31,995 nt of DNA from JBBDRW01 sp040905265 (GTDB taxonomy: Bacteria; Bacteroidota; Rhodothermia; Balneolales; Balneolaceae). Where the stretch lies: positions 1 to 31,995 of the forward strand of contig JBBDRW010000111.1 in assembly GCA_040905265.1 (NCBI GenBank). The letters run 5' to 3'. Shown piece after piece: positions 1 to 8,965 of the stretch. Within the stretch, counting starts at the first letter, position 1, and every line of letters starts with the position of its first letter. The translations under genes and the position numbers were made by a program. The notes under the pieces were generated by a model. That model ran no database searches. It saw nothing but the letters and a program-made list of their open reading frames with translations, and was not told the DNA's origin.

Positions 1-20
1 GCCTTATCGCTTTTCCAACT

Positions 21-51
21 GGCCCCTGAGCTCCGCTCAGTGGGCCTTTTT
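21..51 (+). terminator. Rho-independent terminator of an off-window gene
   Basis: The arms GGCCC-CTGAGC and GCTCAG-T-GGGCC pair over 11 bp with one bulged T and a TCC loop, and five T residues follow. This is a canonical intrinsic terminator reading left to right, so a + strand gene or RNA must end just before the window. It lies beyond the 3' end of tgt but has the wrong polarity to be tgt's own terminator. Confidence 0.85.
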
Positions 52-202
52 GTTTGGCTGTGTTTTTATAAAATGGTTCCTGTTCTAAATGACCGATTAT
101 AAATAAGTAAAAATTACTTCTTACACGGTAAAAATTAATTATATAAATATTTTCACGAATAACCGGTGCTTATTCAATAGTCGGAATGTGTGAAGAGATA
201 TT

Positions 203-1330
203 TCAAATTCTTGTTTCAAGTGTTGCCATCATTCCGGGATACCAGCTTTGAAACGTATCATTCTGAATATGATCCCGGGCTTTGTTCATCAGCCACAGGT
301 AAAAAGTGAGGTTGTGGATAGAGGCAAGTACCAGGCCAAGGATCTCATTACAACGGATCAGGTGATGTATATAGGACATCGGATAGGTCCGGCAAAGATC
401 AGACGGGAAATCTTCATCAAAAGGCTGATGGTGATGTTTCCACTTGGCATTTCGAATATTAACAGTACCGTGCCGTGTAAAGATCATTCCGTTACGGGCA
501 TTCCGGGTGGGCATGACACAATCAAACATATCGATTCCGTTAGCGATACACTGCAGCAGATTGGCCGGGGTTCCAACTCCCATGAGGTATCTGGGTTTAT
601 CACTTGGTAACAGATCGGTATTGAAGTCGGTTATTTCATACATCAACTCAGATGGTTCACCGACGCTTAGTCCGCCGATGGCCAGTCCATCAAAATCGAG
701 TGATACCATCTGTTCTGTTGACGTTTTGCGAAGATCCTTATGAGTACCCCCCTGAACAATTCCAAACTGAAATTGTTGATGTCCGTAAAGAGAATCACTC
801 TCCAGGAATTTTTTGCGTCCACGCTTCGCCCATCGATAGGTGAGATCCATTGATCTCTTTACATAGTCTACATCACAAGGCCAGGGTGGACACTCGTCAA
901 GAATCATCATTATATCCGAACCCAGAATACGCTGAGTTTGAACCACATTTTCCGGTGTAAACAGATGTTTGGATCCATCAATATGGTTCTTGAAGTAGAC
1001 GCCCTTCTCTTCAATCTCTCTGTTATCAGACAGTGAAAAGACCTGATAACCACCGGAGTCGGTAAGAAGGGGACGATCCCATTTCATAAACGAGTGGAGT
1101 CCACCGGCTTTCTGAATAATCTCATTGCCCGGGCGCAGATAGAGATGATAGGTGTTTCCCAAAATAATCTGAGCACGAATGTCATTGACCAATTGCTGTT
1201 GATTCACCCCCTTTACAGTTCCCAGTGTACCAACAGGCATGAAAATAGGGGTTTCAATGGATCCGTGGTCCGTGGATATAATTCCCGTTCTCGCCTTGCC
1301 GGAACTACAGCTCTTTTGAAGTGTGAACAA
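203..1330 (-). CDS. tgt: Queuine/preQ1 tRNA-guanine transglycosylase
   Basis: This enzyme exchanges guanine-34 for preQ1 in tRNAs with GUN anticodons, a step of queuosine synthesis in the cytoplasm. The 375 residues align along the whole bacterial family. The general acid/base Asp is D91 in LTDSGGYQVFSL, and the nucleophile is D270 in MFDCVMPTRNARNG. In the C-terminal zinc site of the family (CxCxxC plus His), C313 and H339 remain, but the first two cysteine positions are F308 and S310. Bacteroidota enzymes, as I recall them, also lack these cysteines. The start is TTG: an in-frame stop lies three codons upstream, no earlier start exists, and MFTLQ matches the usual N-terminus. No clear Shine-Dalgarno is visible. 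It is divergent from the glycosyltransferase at 1574. Confidence 0.96.
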   Translation of the reverse strand: MFTLQKSCSSGKARTGIISTDHGSIETPIFMPVGTLGTVKGVNQQQLVNDIRAQIILGNTYHLYLRPGNEIIQKAGGLHSFMKWDRPLLTDSGGYQVFSLSDNREIEEKGVYFKNHIDGSKHLFTPENVVQTQRILGSDIMMILDECPPWPCDVDYVKRSMDLTYRWAKRGRKKFLESDSLYGHQQFQFGIVQGGTHKDLRKTSTEQMVSLDFDGLAIGGLSVGEPSELMYEITDFNTDLLPSDKPRYLMGVGTPANLLQCIANGIDMFDCVMPTRNARNGMIFTRHGTVNIRNAKWKHHHQPFDEDFPSDLCRTYPMSYIHHLIRCNEILGLVLASIHNLTFYLWLMNKARDHIQNDTFQSWYPGMMATLETRI

Positions 1331-1517
1331 GTTTCGTTAATTAGATGTTAGAATAATTCGGTTTTTTGATAAATGAGGATGAATATTCTTAATTTAACAA
1401 TTCTGTCGGAGTCTGTTGGAATAGAAATAGAACGATGAATTGTGGGTTGGTAGTAAAAGAGAGCGGCAGGCATGCCCGGATCCGAAATGACAAGGATACC
1501 TCCAAATGAAACTGTAA

Positions 1518-1546
1518 GTGACAATATCACCGTTTAACCATATAAA
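1518..1546 (+). promoter_or_regulatory. Sigma70-like promoter for the glycosyltransferase
   Basis: GTGACA (1518-1523), a 17-bp spacer and TATAAA (1541-1546) each match the sigma70 hexamers at 5 of 6 positions. The start codon at 1574 is 27 bp beyond the -10 element, giving a short leader. This is a pattern match only. Confidence 0.55.
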
Positions 1547-1573
1547 CTACACAAGCAGAACCGGATCCGTGAA

Positions 1574-2302
1574 ATGACACAAAGGACGCTTGTCATCATA
1601 CCGACCTATAATGAGGCGAAGAACATCTCCCGAATGATTGATGAGGTAGTACATCTGGATATCGGTGCCGATGTTCTCGTCGTTGACGACGGTTCACCCG
1701 ATGGAACCTCTGAACGGGTGAAACGGAAGCGGGATGAGTATCCGAACAGGGTATATTTGATAGAACGAGATAAAAAAAGGGGATTGGGAACTGCATATGT
1801 TGAGGGGTTTCGGTTTGCACTGGCGAGAGAGTACCTCTATATCTGTGAGATGGATGCAGACTTTTCACATGATCCGGATGACCTGTTGAAACTTGTAGAT
1901 TCGGTACGAAATGGAGATGCAGATCTTGCCATCGGTTCCCGTTACGCCAGAGGTATCAGTATCGTTAACTGGCCTTTGAGCCGTCTGATCCTCTCCTATG
2001 TAGCAAATCTCTATGCCAGATTCGTGACAGGATTACCGGTTCGTGATACGACGGCCGGATTTAAGTGTATACACCGCCATGTGCTGGAAGTGATCGACAT
2101 CGACAAAATCCGTTCCAACGGGTATGCTTTTCAGATTGAGATCCATTTTCGGGCATGGAAAGCGGGGTTTCGACTCAAAGAGGTCTCTATCATCTTCAGA
2201 GAACGGGAGGAGGGTGTATCGAAGATGTCCAGGGCTATTGTTCGGGAAGCTATCTGGAGAGTCTGGAGTTTGCGGTTTCGATCCTGGACAGGCTCCTTGT
2301 AG
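1574..2302 (+). CDS. GT2 polyprenol (dolichyl)-phosphate mannosyltransferase-like
   Basis: This is a family 2 glycosyltransferase of the DPM1 subgroup, which moves a hexose from a nucleotide sugar to a polyprenyl phosphate at the inner face of the membrane. The GT-A motifs are in order: VIIPTYNE (7-14), VVDDGSPDGT (36-45), the metal-binding MDADFSHDP (93-101), GSRY (121-124) and TTAGFKC (159-165), then GYAFQIE and REEGVSKMS near the C-terminus. At 242 residues it has the catalytic domain only, without the C-terminal membrane domain found in longer relatives. The sugar (mannose or glucose) cannot be read from sequence. It is a single gene between divergent tgt and the convergent Memo gene. Confidence 0.88.
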   Translation: MTQRTLVIIPTYNEAKNISRMIDEVVHLDIGADVLVVDDGSPDGTSERVKRKRDEYPNRVYLIERDKKRGLGTAYVEGFRFALAREYLYICEMDADFSHDPDDLLKLVDSVRNGDADLAIGSRYARGISIVNWPLSRLILSYVANLYARFVTGLPVRDTTAGFKCIHRHVLEVIDIDKIRSNGYAFQIEIHFRAWKAGFRLKEVSIIFREREEGVSKMSRAIVREAIWRVWSLRFRSWTGSL

Positions 2303-2362
2303 AGAGCGACCGGTAGAAAATCTCTGGCTGGGTACTACAGTCGTAAAAGGAGAGACATTAAC

Positions 2363-2440
2363 AGGAGCCTTTGAATCCGCCAGCCGGCGGATTGGTCAAG
2401 ATCGATGCCAGTACGCCAGCCGGAGGATTCAAAGGCTCCT
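2363..2440. repeat. Long imperfect inverted repeat between convergent genes
   Basis: Perfect 16-bp arms AGGAGCCTTTGAATCC (2363-2378) and GGATTCAAAGGCTCCT (2425-2440) flank 46 bp. The pairing continues imperfectly for about 11 bp (GCCAGCCGGCG against the complement of CGCCAGCCGGA). The left half can instead fold alone: AATCCGCC-AGCC-GGCGGATT (2374-2393), a perfect 8-bp stem. The right arm overlaps the Memo stop codon by 2 bp. No T-tract follows on either strand, so it is not a classic terminator. It may be a REP/MITE-like dispersed palindrome or an mRNA 3'-end protecting hairpin. Confidence 0.8.
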
Positions 2441-3668
2441 AATAGAGAATGGAGCCGAATGAAACAGCACTCTCACGTTCCGGCTCATCCCACCAATAGT
2501 AGTTAATAGATTCCCCTTGTGCATCCGGAAACGCAGTCAACCAGGTAAATAGTGGAGGGAAACCACAGATGCGATAGGGATTCTGTCCATGTTGAAGCTT
2601 TGAGAGAAGCTCATCCTGTCGATTGGTAGTGGCGAGAGTCATGAATTGTTGATCAGAAGCTTCCACTTTATTCCTTATGTCTTCTGCCGCTTCTGTGTCT
2701 CCAAATTTTTTGCCTACATGTGACAGATCTCCACTAATCAGGTAGAACGTATCTTCGGTATCCAGTTCTTGTAACAATTCGGCAAAATACCGGAGCTGTT
2801 TTCCGAGGTGGCCGTTTCTCATGTAAAAGAGTTCATCCAGTGAATTGACCAGGATTGGTACGATAGTGAATTCATGTTGCCAGATATGGGAGGCATAGAG
2901 AAGATGAAGTTCAATACTGTGTTCAATTCTGTGAGCTCGGTCATTGGTCGTAAATCCTGATTCCCCGGCTTTGTCCGTGAGTCGATCCAGGTAGTTCCGA
3001 TCAGTAGTAAATGTACGGTGTGGAAGTTTGTAACTTTTCTTCGAGCCAATGAACGGCTTGTTATGATAGGTATCCGGGTACAGTCCGGCATAGTGCGAAG
3101 TGGCAAGAATAACTATTCTTTCAGGTTTCAGATGCCGAATCCGGGTGAACGCTTCAGCATAAACCGTTTCGTGAACTCTGGGGTCAATATGAGGGGCATA
3201 GAGTGCCTTGAGGGGCCGCCGGTGTTCACTCTCCTCAACCTTGTCAAACTGAATGGAGAGTTCATTATACAGCTCATTGCCGGAATCAGGATAGATCTCA
3301 CCCGCCAGAGTTGGAGGGCGGACAGGCGCGGTTTCAAAGCGGGCCTCCAGTTCTGCAGATGTTTTCTGAAAGGTTTCAGAATCCAGTATGGAATTTCGAT
3401 CAAGCAGTTCAATAAACTTGAAAATTTCATCTGTGGAGACTTGATTGTTCAGAATAGATCGGATCTTTGAAACGGTGAGCCGTCCGTTCAAAAGTGAAAG
3501 GATCGGTTCAGCATGTCTGTGCAGAGCAAATCCGGCCGGTATGTATCCAAGCATATCCTGAAATGCGAGAATCTCTTCACCGTTGTAATTCAGGGTAGAA
3601 ATCTGAATATCAGGACGAACCGGTGGGGGCGGGCTGTCCGATTGATATGGCGAATCATCAGTAGGCAT
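2439..3668 (-). CDS. AmmeMemoRadiSam protein B (Memo family) with PqqD-like N-terminal domain
   Basis: Residues about 118-409 are a Memo domain, related to dioxygenases and bacterial AmmeMemoRadiSam protein B. Family positions are visible: APH (H160), ATSH (H192), EHSIE (249-253), SGDLSH (H317) and ICG (C368). Residues about 24-105 form a separate small helical domain (GFALHRHAEPILSLL, GRLTVSKIRSIL, IFKFIELLDRNSIL), which resembles the PqqD/RiPP-recognition winged helix. A Pro-rich leader (12-20) precedes it. The cellular reaction is unknown. The AMMECR1 and radical-SAM partners are not in this window. The ATG is 2 bp after the nth stop, with GAGGAG at 3674-3679 inside the end of nth, so the two genes are co-transcribed and probably translationally coupled. 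Confidence 0.88.
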   Translation of the reverse strand: MPTDDSPYQSDSPPPPVRPDIQISTLNYNGEEILAFQDMLGYIPAGFALHRHAEPILSLLNGRLTVSKIRSILNNQVSTDEIFKFIELLDRNSILDSETFQKTSAELEARFETAPVRPPTLAGEIYPDSGNELYNELSIQFDKVEESEHRRPLKALYAPHIDPRVHETVYAEAFTRIRHLKPERIVILATSHYAGLYPDTYHNKPFIGSKKSYKLPHRTFTTDRNYLDRLTDKAGESGFTTNDRAHRIEHSIELHLLYASHIWQHEFTIVPILVNSLDELFYMRNGHLGKQLRYFAELLQELDTEDTFYLISGDLSHVGKKFGDTEAAEDIRNKVEASDQQFMTLATTNRQDELLSKLQHGQNPYRICGFPPLFTWLTAFPDAQGESINYYWWDEPERESAVSFGSILY

Positions 3669-3670
3669 GA

Positions 3671-4363
3671 CTACTCCTCACTGCGCATTCGAAAACATTC
3701 ACACTTCGTGCCATATCGTTTGCATATCGGATGTTCCGGCGGTTCAGAAAGCCGCGCTTTGCATGCATTTCTGCCATGGTGGATCAAAAGGTGTGAGAGG
3801 TCTGTCCAGTGTTCTCTGGGAAACAGAGCCATGAGATCCTTCTCAATCTTGCCGGTGTTTTTCTTCTCCCTGGTTAATCCGAATCGGTTTGAAAGTCGCC
3901 GGACGTGAGTGTCCACGACTACCCCCATGTTTTTGTTGAATGCATTTCCGAGAACGACATTTGCTGTTTTACGGGCTGCTCCACGAAGCTTCAATAATCC
4001 GTTCATCGTATCCGGAACTTCGCCGTTAAACTCTTCAACGATCGTCTGTGAAGCCTGTTTGATTGATTTTGATTTTTGCCTGTAAAAACCGGTTGTGTGG
4101 ATAATTTCTTCCAGTTCTGGTAGCGGCGCTTCTGCCATCGCTTCCGCTGTAGGGTACGCTTTGAACAGGTCGGGGGTAACCATGTTGACCCGTACATCCG
4201 TTGTTTGGGCACTTAGAATAGTGGCAATCAGAAGTTCGAACGGATTCCGGTAGTCCAGTTCACAGTGTGGGTTCGGATAACTTTCATAGAGATCCTGAAG
4301 CAACTGTTCCGCTCGTTTTTTCTCTTTTTCGGACTTCTTGGAAAGCTTTGGTAAATCAGACAT
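3671..4363 (-). CDS. nth: Endonuclease III, DNA glycosylase/AP lyase
   Basis: This base-excision repair enzyme removes oxidised pyrimidines and nicks AP sites. In 230 residues it shows the ILSAQTTD helix (50-56), the helix-hairpin-helix LLKLRGAARKTANVV with catalytic K132, and VVVDTHVRRLSNR with catalytic D151. The hairpin reads LRGAARKT rather than the common LPGVGRKT. The C-terminal 4Fe-4S loop keeps four cysteines (201, 214, 221, 223), but the spacing is C-X12-C-X6-C-X1-C instead of the usual C-X6-C-X2-C-X5-C, so cluster binding is uncertain. It is the first gene of a two-gene - strand unit with the Memo gene. ATG at 4363. Confidence 0.94.
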   Translation of the reverse strand: MSDLPKLSKKSEKEKKRAEQLLQDLYESYPNPHCELDYRNPFELLIATILSAQTTDVRVNMVTPDLFKAYPTAEAMAEAPLPELEEIIHTTGFYRQKSKSIKQASQTIVEEFNGEVPDTMNGLLKLRGAARKTANVVLGNAFNKNMGVVVDTHVRRLSNRFGLTREKKNTGKIEKDLMALFPREHWTDLSHLLIHHGRNACKARLSEPPEHPICKRYGTKCECFRMRSEE

Positions 4364-4557
4364 AGATAAAATGGGATCTATTTGGACGAACAGATACCAG
4401 GCCCGGTTTCCGGACTCTGGCTGGTTGCAACGGCCACTAACTGGTAAACAACGTGGTTAGAGATCGAGTGCATGGACTAAAATAGCAAGCGATTTCCAGA
4501 GTTTGAAGCGAATCTGTTAAAAGAAAGGTTGACATGCCACCACAACCAGGATACTCG

Positions 4558-5727
<1,170 letters not shown>

Positions 5728-5758
5728 AAAGGAGACAAATCTCTACGGCCGGAATGAA

Positions 5759-7186
5759 TCAGCTGTCCAGATTTTTGATCGAAGTAGCAAGAGCCTGCAG
5801 AGATTTTTTGGCATCTCCGAAGAACATCTGGTTGTTATCCGCATAAAAGAGCTCATTGTCAATTCCTGCAAACCCCGGGCTCAGACTCCTTTTGAAGACG
5901 ATTGTCCGTTTTGCCTCGTCCACATTCAGGATCGGCATTCCGTAAATTGGGCTGCCGGGGCTTGATTTGGCAGCCGGGTTCACAACATCGTTTGCGCCGA
6001 TTACCAGGACGACATCGGTTGATTTGAACTCCGGGTTGATCTGATCCATATCGTAGAGCTGGTCGTACGGGACATCCGCTTCTGCAAGCAGTACGTTCAT
6101 ATGGCCAGGCATACGGCCGGCTACAGGATGGATGCCGTATTTCACGGTTACTCCTTTCTCTTCCAGAAGATTGGCAACCTCTTTCAGGGTGTGCTGTGCC
6201 TGGGCGACGGCAAGTCCATACCCTGGTACGATCACAACCTTGCCAGCATAGGAGCACTGTATCGCCACGTCATCGGCAAAGGTTTCACTTACCGATTTGT
6301 CCCCTGTATCAACGGCAGATCCTCCGCCAGAGTCACCTCCGCCGAACGCGCCAAACAGCACATTGCCAAGTGACCGGTTCATCGCCTGGCACATGATATT
6401 GGTAAGGATAAGTCCGGCTGCACCAACGAGAGCACCACTGATAATCAACAGATTATTTCCAACAACAAATCCGGCCATGGATGCAGCGATTCCGGAATAG
6501 GAGTTGAGAAGAGAGATAACGACCGGCATGTCTGCACCACCAATGGGCAGTACCGTCAGTACCCCCAACAGAAGGGAGAGCCCGAAAATCGTCCAGAAGA
6601 GGGGCATATTGGCCGGGTCAATCACAAACCAGCCGACCAGGCCGAGTATGGCCGCCGTAAGAATCAGGTTAAAATAATTTTGCAGCGGAAAGGTAATCGG
6701 CCGTCCGCTAATGAACCCCTGAAGCTTCCCATAGGCTATAAAACTACCGGTAAATGTAAGCGAACCGATCAGAATACCGAGTCCCGCGGTTGCCAGATCC
6801 TGTCCGGCCCATATCATAAGGCTCTCAGCCCGGGTCAATTCACCCCAGGCTACCAGGGCGGAGGCGCCACCACCAAAACCGTTAAAGATGGCAACCATCT
6901 CCGGCATGGCTGTCATGGCAACCGTTCGTGCGGCAATGACTCCGATTACACCACCGATAATGATACCGGCAATAATAAACTCGAAGGTCAAAATCTCCTG
7001 GTCGAAGAGGGTAACTGCAACCCCAAGCAACATACCTGCTGCCGCGAGTTGATTCCCCGAACGGGCGGTGGCAGGCGAACTGAGCCTTTTGATTCCGAAT
7101 ATAAAGAGTGCCATTGCCACCAGGTAAAAAATCTGGATCAGGGATGGCAGCAGTGGTAGAATTGCATCTGGCAAGAATTGGCTCAT
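5759..7186 (-). CDS. pntB: NAD(P) transhydrogenase subunit beta
   Basis: This membrane subunit of the proton-translocating Re/Si-specific transhydrogenase couples proton entry to NADPH formation from NADH. About 285 N-terminal residues form repeated membrane helices. A Gly/Ser linker (FGGGDSGGGSAVD) leads into the NADP-binding domain III, seen as VIVPGYGLAVAQAQH, GIHPVAGRMPGHMNVLLAEA, VVLVIGANDVVNPAA and FKRSLSPGFAGIDN. At 475 residues it is of normal length. The ATG overlaps the pntAB stop as ATGA (7183-7186), which indicates translational coupling. Confidence 0.97.
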   Translation of the reverse strand: MSQFLPDAILPLLPSLIQIFYLVAMALFIFGIKRLSSPATARSGNQLAAAGMLLGVAVTLFDQEILTFEFIIAGIIIGGVIGVIAARTVAMTAMPEMVAIFNGFGGGASALVAWGELTRAESLMIWAGQDLATAGLGILIGSLTFTGSFIAYGKLQGFISGRPITFPLQNYFNLILTAAILGLVGWFVIDPANMPLFWTIFGLSLLLGVLTVLPIGGADMPVVISLLNSYSGIAASMAGFVVGNNLLIISGALVGAAGLILTNIMCQAMNRSLGNVLFGAFGGGDSGGGSAVDTGDKSVSETFADDVAIQCSYAGKVVIVPGYGLAVAQAQHTLKEVANLLEEKGVTVKYGIHPVAGRMPGHMNVLLAEADVPYDQLYDMDQINPEFKSTDVVLVIGANDVVNPAAKSSPGSPIYGMPILNVDEAKRTIVFKRSLSPGFAGIDNELFYADNNQMFFGDAKKSLQALATSIKNLDS

Positions 7187-7473
7187 TGTTCATCCCCCTT
7201 CTTTTTGAACATTTCCAGCATTCGGTCCGTTACGAGGAACCCGCCGACTACGTTGATTGTGGCGAAAATAATTCCGGCAAATCCGATCCATTTGGCGTAG
7301 GAGGCGTCAATACTTCCGGCTACCACGACCGCACCGATCAGCGTAATCCCGGAAATCGCGTTGGCTCCGGACATCAGCGGGGTGTGTAGAGTGGGTGGTA
7401 CTTTGGATATCAGTTCAAAGCCTACAAATGAGGCCAGAACAAAGATAAACAGGTTGAATATGAGATCTTCCAT
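7183..7473 (-). CDS. pntAB: NAD(P) transhydrogenase subunit alpha part 2 (membrane domain)
   Basis: This is a 96-residue membrane protein with three or four hydrophobic segments (LIFNLFIFVLASFVGFEL, GANAISGITLIGAVVVAG, IGFAGIIFATINVVGGFLV). TPLMSGANAISGI is the hallmark of the C-terminal membrane part of PntA. Together with PntB it builds the proton channel. The alpha subunit is split in two genes, as in Rhodospirillum rubrum, rather than fused as in E. coli. It lies between pntAA (110-bp gap) and pntB (4-bp overlap). Confidence 0.95.
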   Translation of the reverse strand: MEDLIFNLFIFVLASFVGFELISKVPPTLHTPLMSGANAISGITLIGAVVVAGSIDASYAKWIGFAGIIFATINVVGGFLVTDRMLEMFKKKGDEQ

Positions 7474-7519
7474 CCGTTCTTGCTAGTTTTGATTTCAACG
7501 ATTTTTACATAGAATTCTT

Positions 7520-7548
7520 GACGCCCGTCCTGAAGCAGTGACGGCGTC
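7520..7548. repeat. Hairpin between pntAA and pntAB
   Basis: GACGCC-C-GTC (7520-7529) pairs with GACGGCGTC (7540-7548) over 9 bp with one bulged C and a 10-nt loop. It lies in the 110-bp gap inside the transhydrogenase operon. No U-tract follows in the - strand transcript, so it may be an mRNA processing or stability element rather than a terminator. Confidence 0.4.
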
Positions 7549-7583
7549 TGCATAAAAGTCCGTCAGGTCGCCAGGCTGCTGAG

Positions 7584-8723
7584 TCAGTTTTTCAGCATGG
7601 GAGAGATAATCTCCCCGTTGTGAGTAATCGTACTGTTCTTTACGATTTCGTCCTCAAAATCGAATTGCAGGCTTCCTTCCTTGATCAGGAGAGAGAGCAG
7701 TGACAGTATATTCTTTGAAAACAACTGACTGGCGTGGTAAGCGAGCGTACTTGGCAGATTGACCGGCCCGACTACCTTCACCCTGTTGTGAATAACTGTT
7801 TCACCCGCTTTGGTAACCTCACAGTTGCCACCCTGTTCGGCTGCCATGTCGATGACTACTGATCCGGGTTTCATATCTTCCACCATCGCTTTGGTTACAA
7901 GAACAGGCGCTTTCTTGCCGGGAATCAATGCTGTCGTGATCACGATATCCGATTTTTTAACGTGTTCATGCATCACCTCTTTCTGCTTCTCCTGTTGTCT
8001 TTGGGAGGCCTCTTTGGCATACCCTCCTTCCGTTTCGGTCTCCTCTTCTTCAACAACAGGTACTTCGACAAACTTTGCACCGAGGCTTTCTACCTGCTCT
8101 TTGACGACAGGGCGGATATCATAAGCTTCAACGACTGCACCCAGGCGTTTGGCAGTTGCAATGGCCTGCAGGCCGGCAACGCCAGCTCCCATTACGAGTA
8201 CTTTTGCAGGCGGGATAGTCCCGGCAGCGGTCATCATCATTGGCAGATATCGGTCCAGTTCACTGGCACCGATCAGCGCAGCCCTGTATCCGCCGATGTT
8301 ACTCATGGAAGAGAGGGCATCCATACTTTGCGCACGGCTGATCCGCGGGATTGCATCCAGTCCAATCCCAGTCACATTCTGGCTCTGCAGGGTAGCGACC
8401 AGTTCCGGGTTTTGAAGTGCCCAGAGAAAAGAGACCAGGGTTGCTCCTTGTTTCAATTTCTTAATGTCCTCTTCTGAGGGAGCGTTGACAGCGATCAGAA
8501 GGTCACACTCGCTCAATAGTTTATCTCTCTCATCGACCACCGTAAATCCCTGCTCGCGATAAGCGTCATCCGGGTAACTGGATGCATCTCCTGCACCGGA
8601 TTCGATCCAGAGTTCAACCCCGTCTTGTTTGAGTTTCTGAGCCGACTCCGGTATCAGAGCCACTCGTTTTTCCAGATTTGCAGTTTCCTTGCAGACAGCA
8701 ATGATCAATTCTGTATCCTCCAT
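7584..8723 (-). CDS. pntAA: NAD(P) transhydrogenase subunit alpha part 1 (NAD-binding)
   Basis: This is the soluble domain I subunit that binds NADH and passes hydride to NADP on PntB. The 379 residues begin with CKETANLEKRVALIPES (11-27). The RQD loop residues R127, Q132 and D135 fall in RISRAQSMDALSSMSN, and the NAD Rossmann fingerprint is VMGAGVAGLQA (177-187) followed by YDIRP. The related alanine dehydrogenases lack the neighbouring pntAB/pntB genes, which settles the call. The insert EEEETETEGGYAKEAS is normal for the family. It is the first gene of the pntAA-pntAB-pntB-aminotransferase series and is divergent from trxB. Confidence 0.96.
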   Translation of the reverse strand: MEDTELIIAVCKETANLEKRVALIPESAQKLKQDGVELWIESGAGDASSYPDDAYREQGFTVVDERDKLLSECDLLIAVNAPSEEDIKKLKQGATLVSFLWALQNPELVATLQSQNVTGIGLDAIPRISRAQSMDALSSMSNIGGYRAALIGASELDRYLPMMMTAAGTIPPAKVLVMGAGVAGLQAIATAKRLGAVVEAYDIRPVVKEQVESLGAKFVEVPVVEEEETETEGGYAKEASQRQQEKQKEVMHEHVKKSDIVITTALIPGKKAPVLVTKAMVEDMKPGSVVIDMAAEQGGNCEVTKAGETVIHNRVKVVGPVNLPSTLAYHASQLFSKNILSLLSLLIKEGSLQFDFEDEIVKNSTITHNGEIISPMLKN

Positions 8724-8746
8724 CCGTAGTTTTCAGGTTCCTTGTA

Positions 8747-8776
8747 AAAATAGGCAAATAATAAAAGATATGTAAA
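8747..8776 (-). promoter_or_regulatory. Possible promoter for the pnt operon
   Basis: On the - strand, TTTACA (8771-8776), an 18-bp spacer and TATTTT (8747-8752) sit 24 bp upstream of the pntAA ATG. The match is moderate and the region is AT-rich, so chance is a real alternative. Confidence 0.3.
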
Positions 8777-8965
8777 CAGGAATAAAATTGGAGCCTTTGG
8801 AAATCCCAGGTTTTTCAACAGCTTCAAAATCAGGGCCATGTCGATTTGGGACATTGAGGATTGCTATAGATCCAATAGAAAGAATCAGCGGTATAACGGT
8901 TAGAAATTTTGTAGTTTTCCGGTTGATGAAATCACTGCAATGGACAATAGATACACACGTGAACC

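Noticed and set aside
1348..1530. 60-codon - strand ORF between tgt and the glycosyltransferase
   Set aside because: It overlaps the predicted glycosyltransferase promoter, resembles no family, and ends before the tgt start without a ribosome binding site.
5859..6257. 132-codon - strand frame inside pntB, and similar long frames inside comM, uxuA and the carrier gene
   Set aside because: They are out-of-frame shadows of genes with clear family motifs; their translations are rich in R, C and P with no recognisable domain.
8790..8806. GGAGCCTTTGGAAATCC as a second copy of the 2363-2440 palindrome
   Set aside because: It matches only one arm with an insertion and has no partner arm nearby; kept only as a remark.
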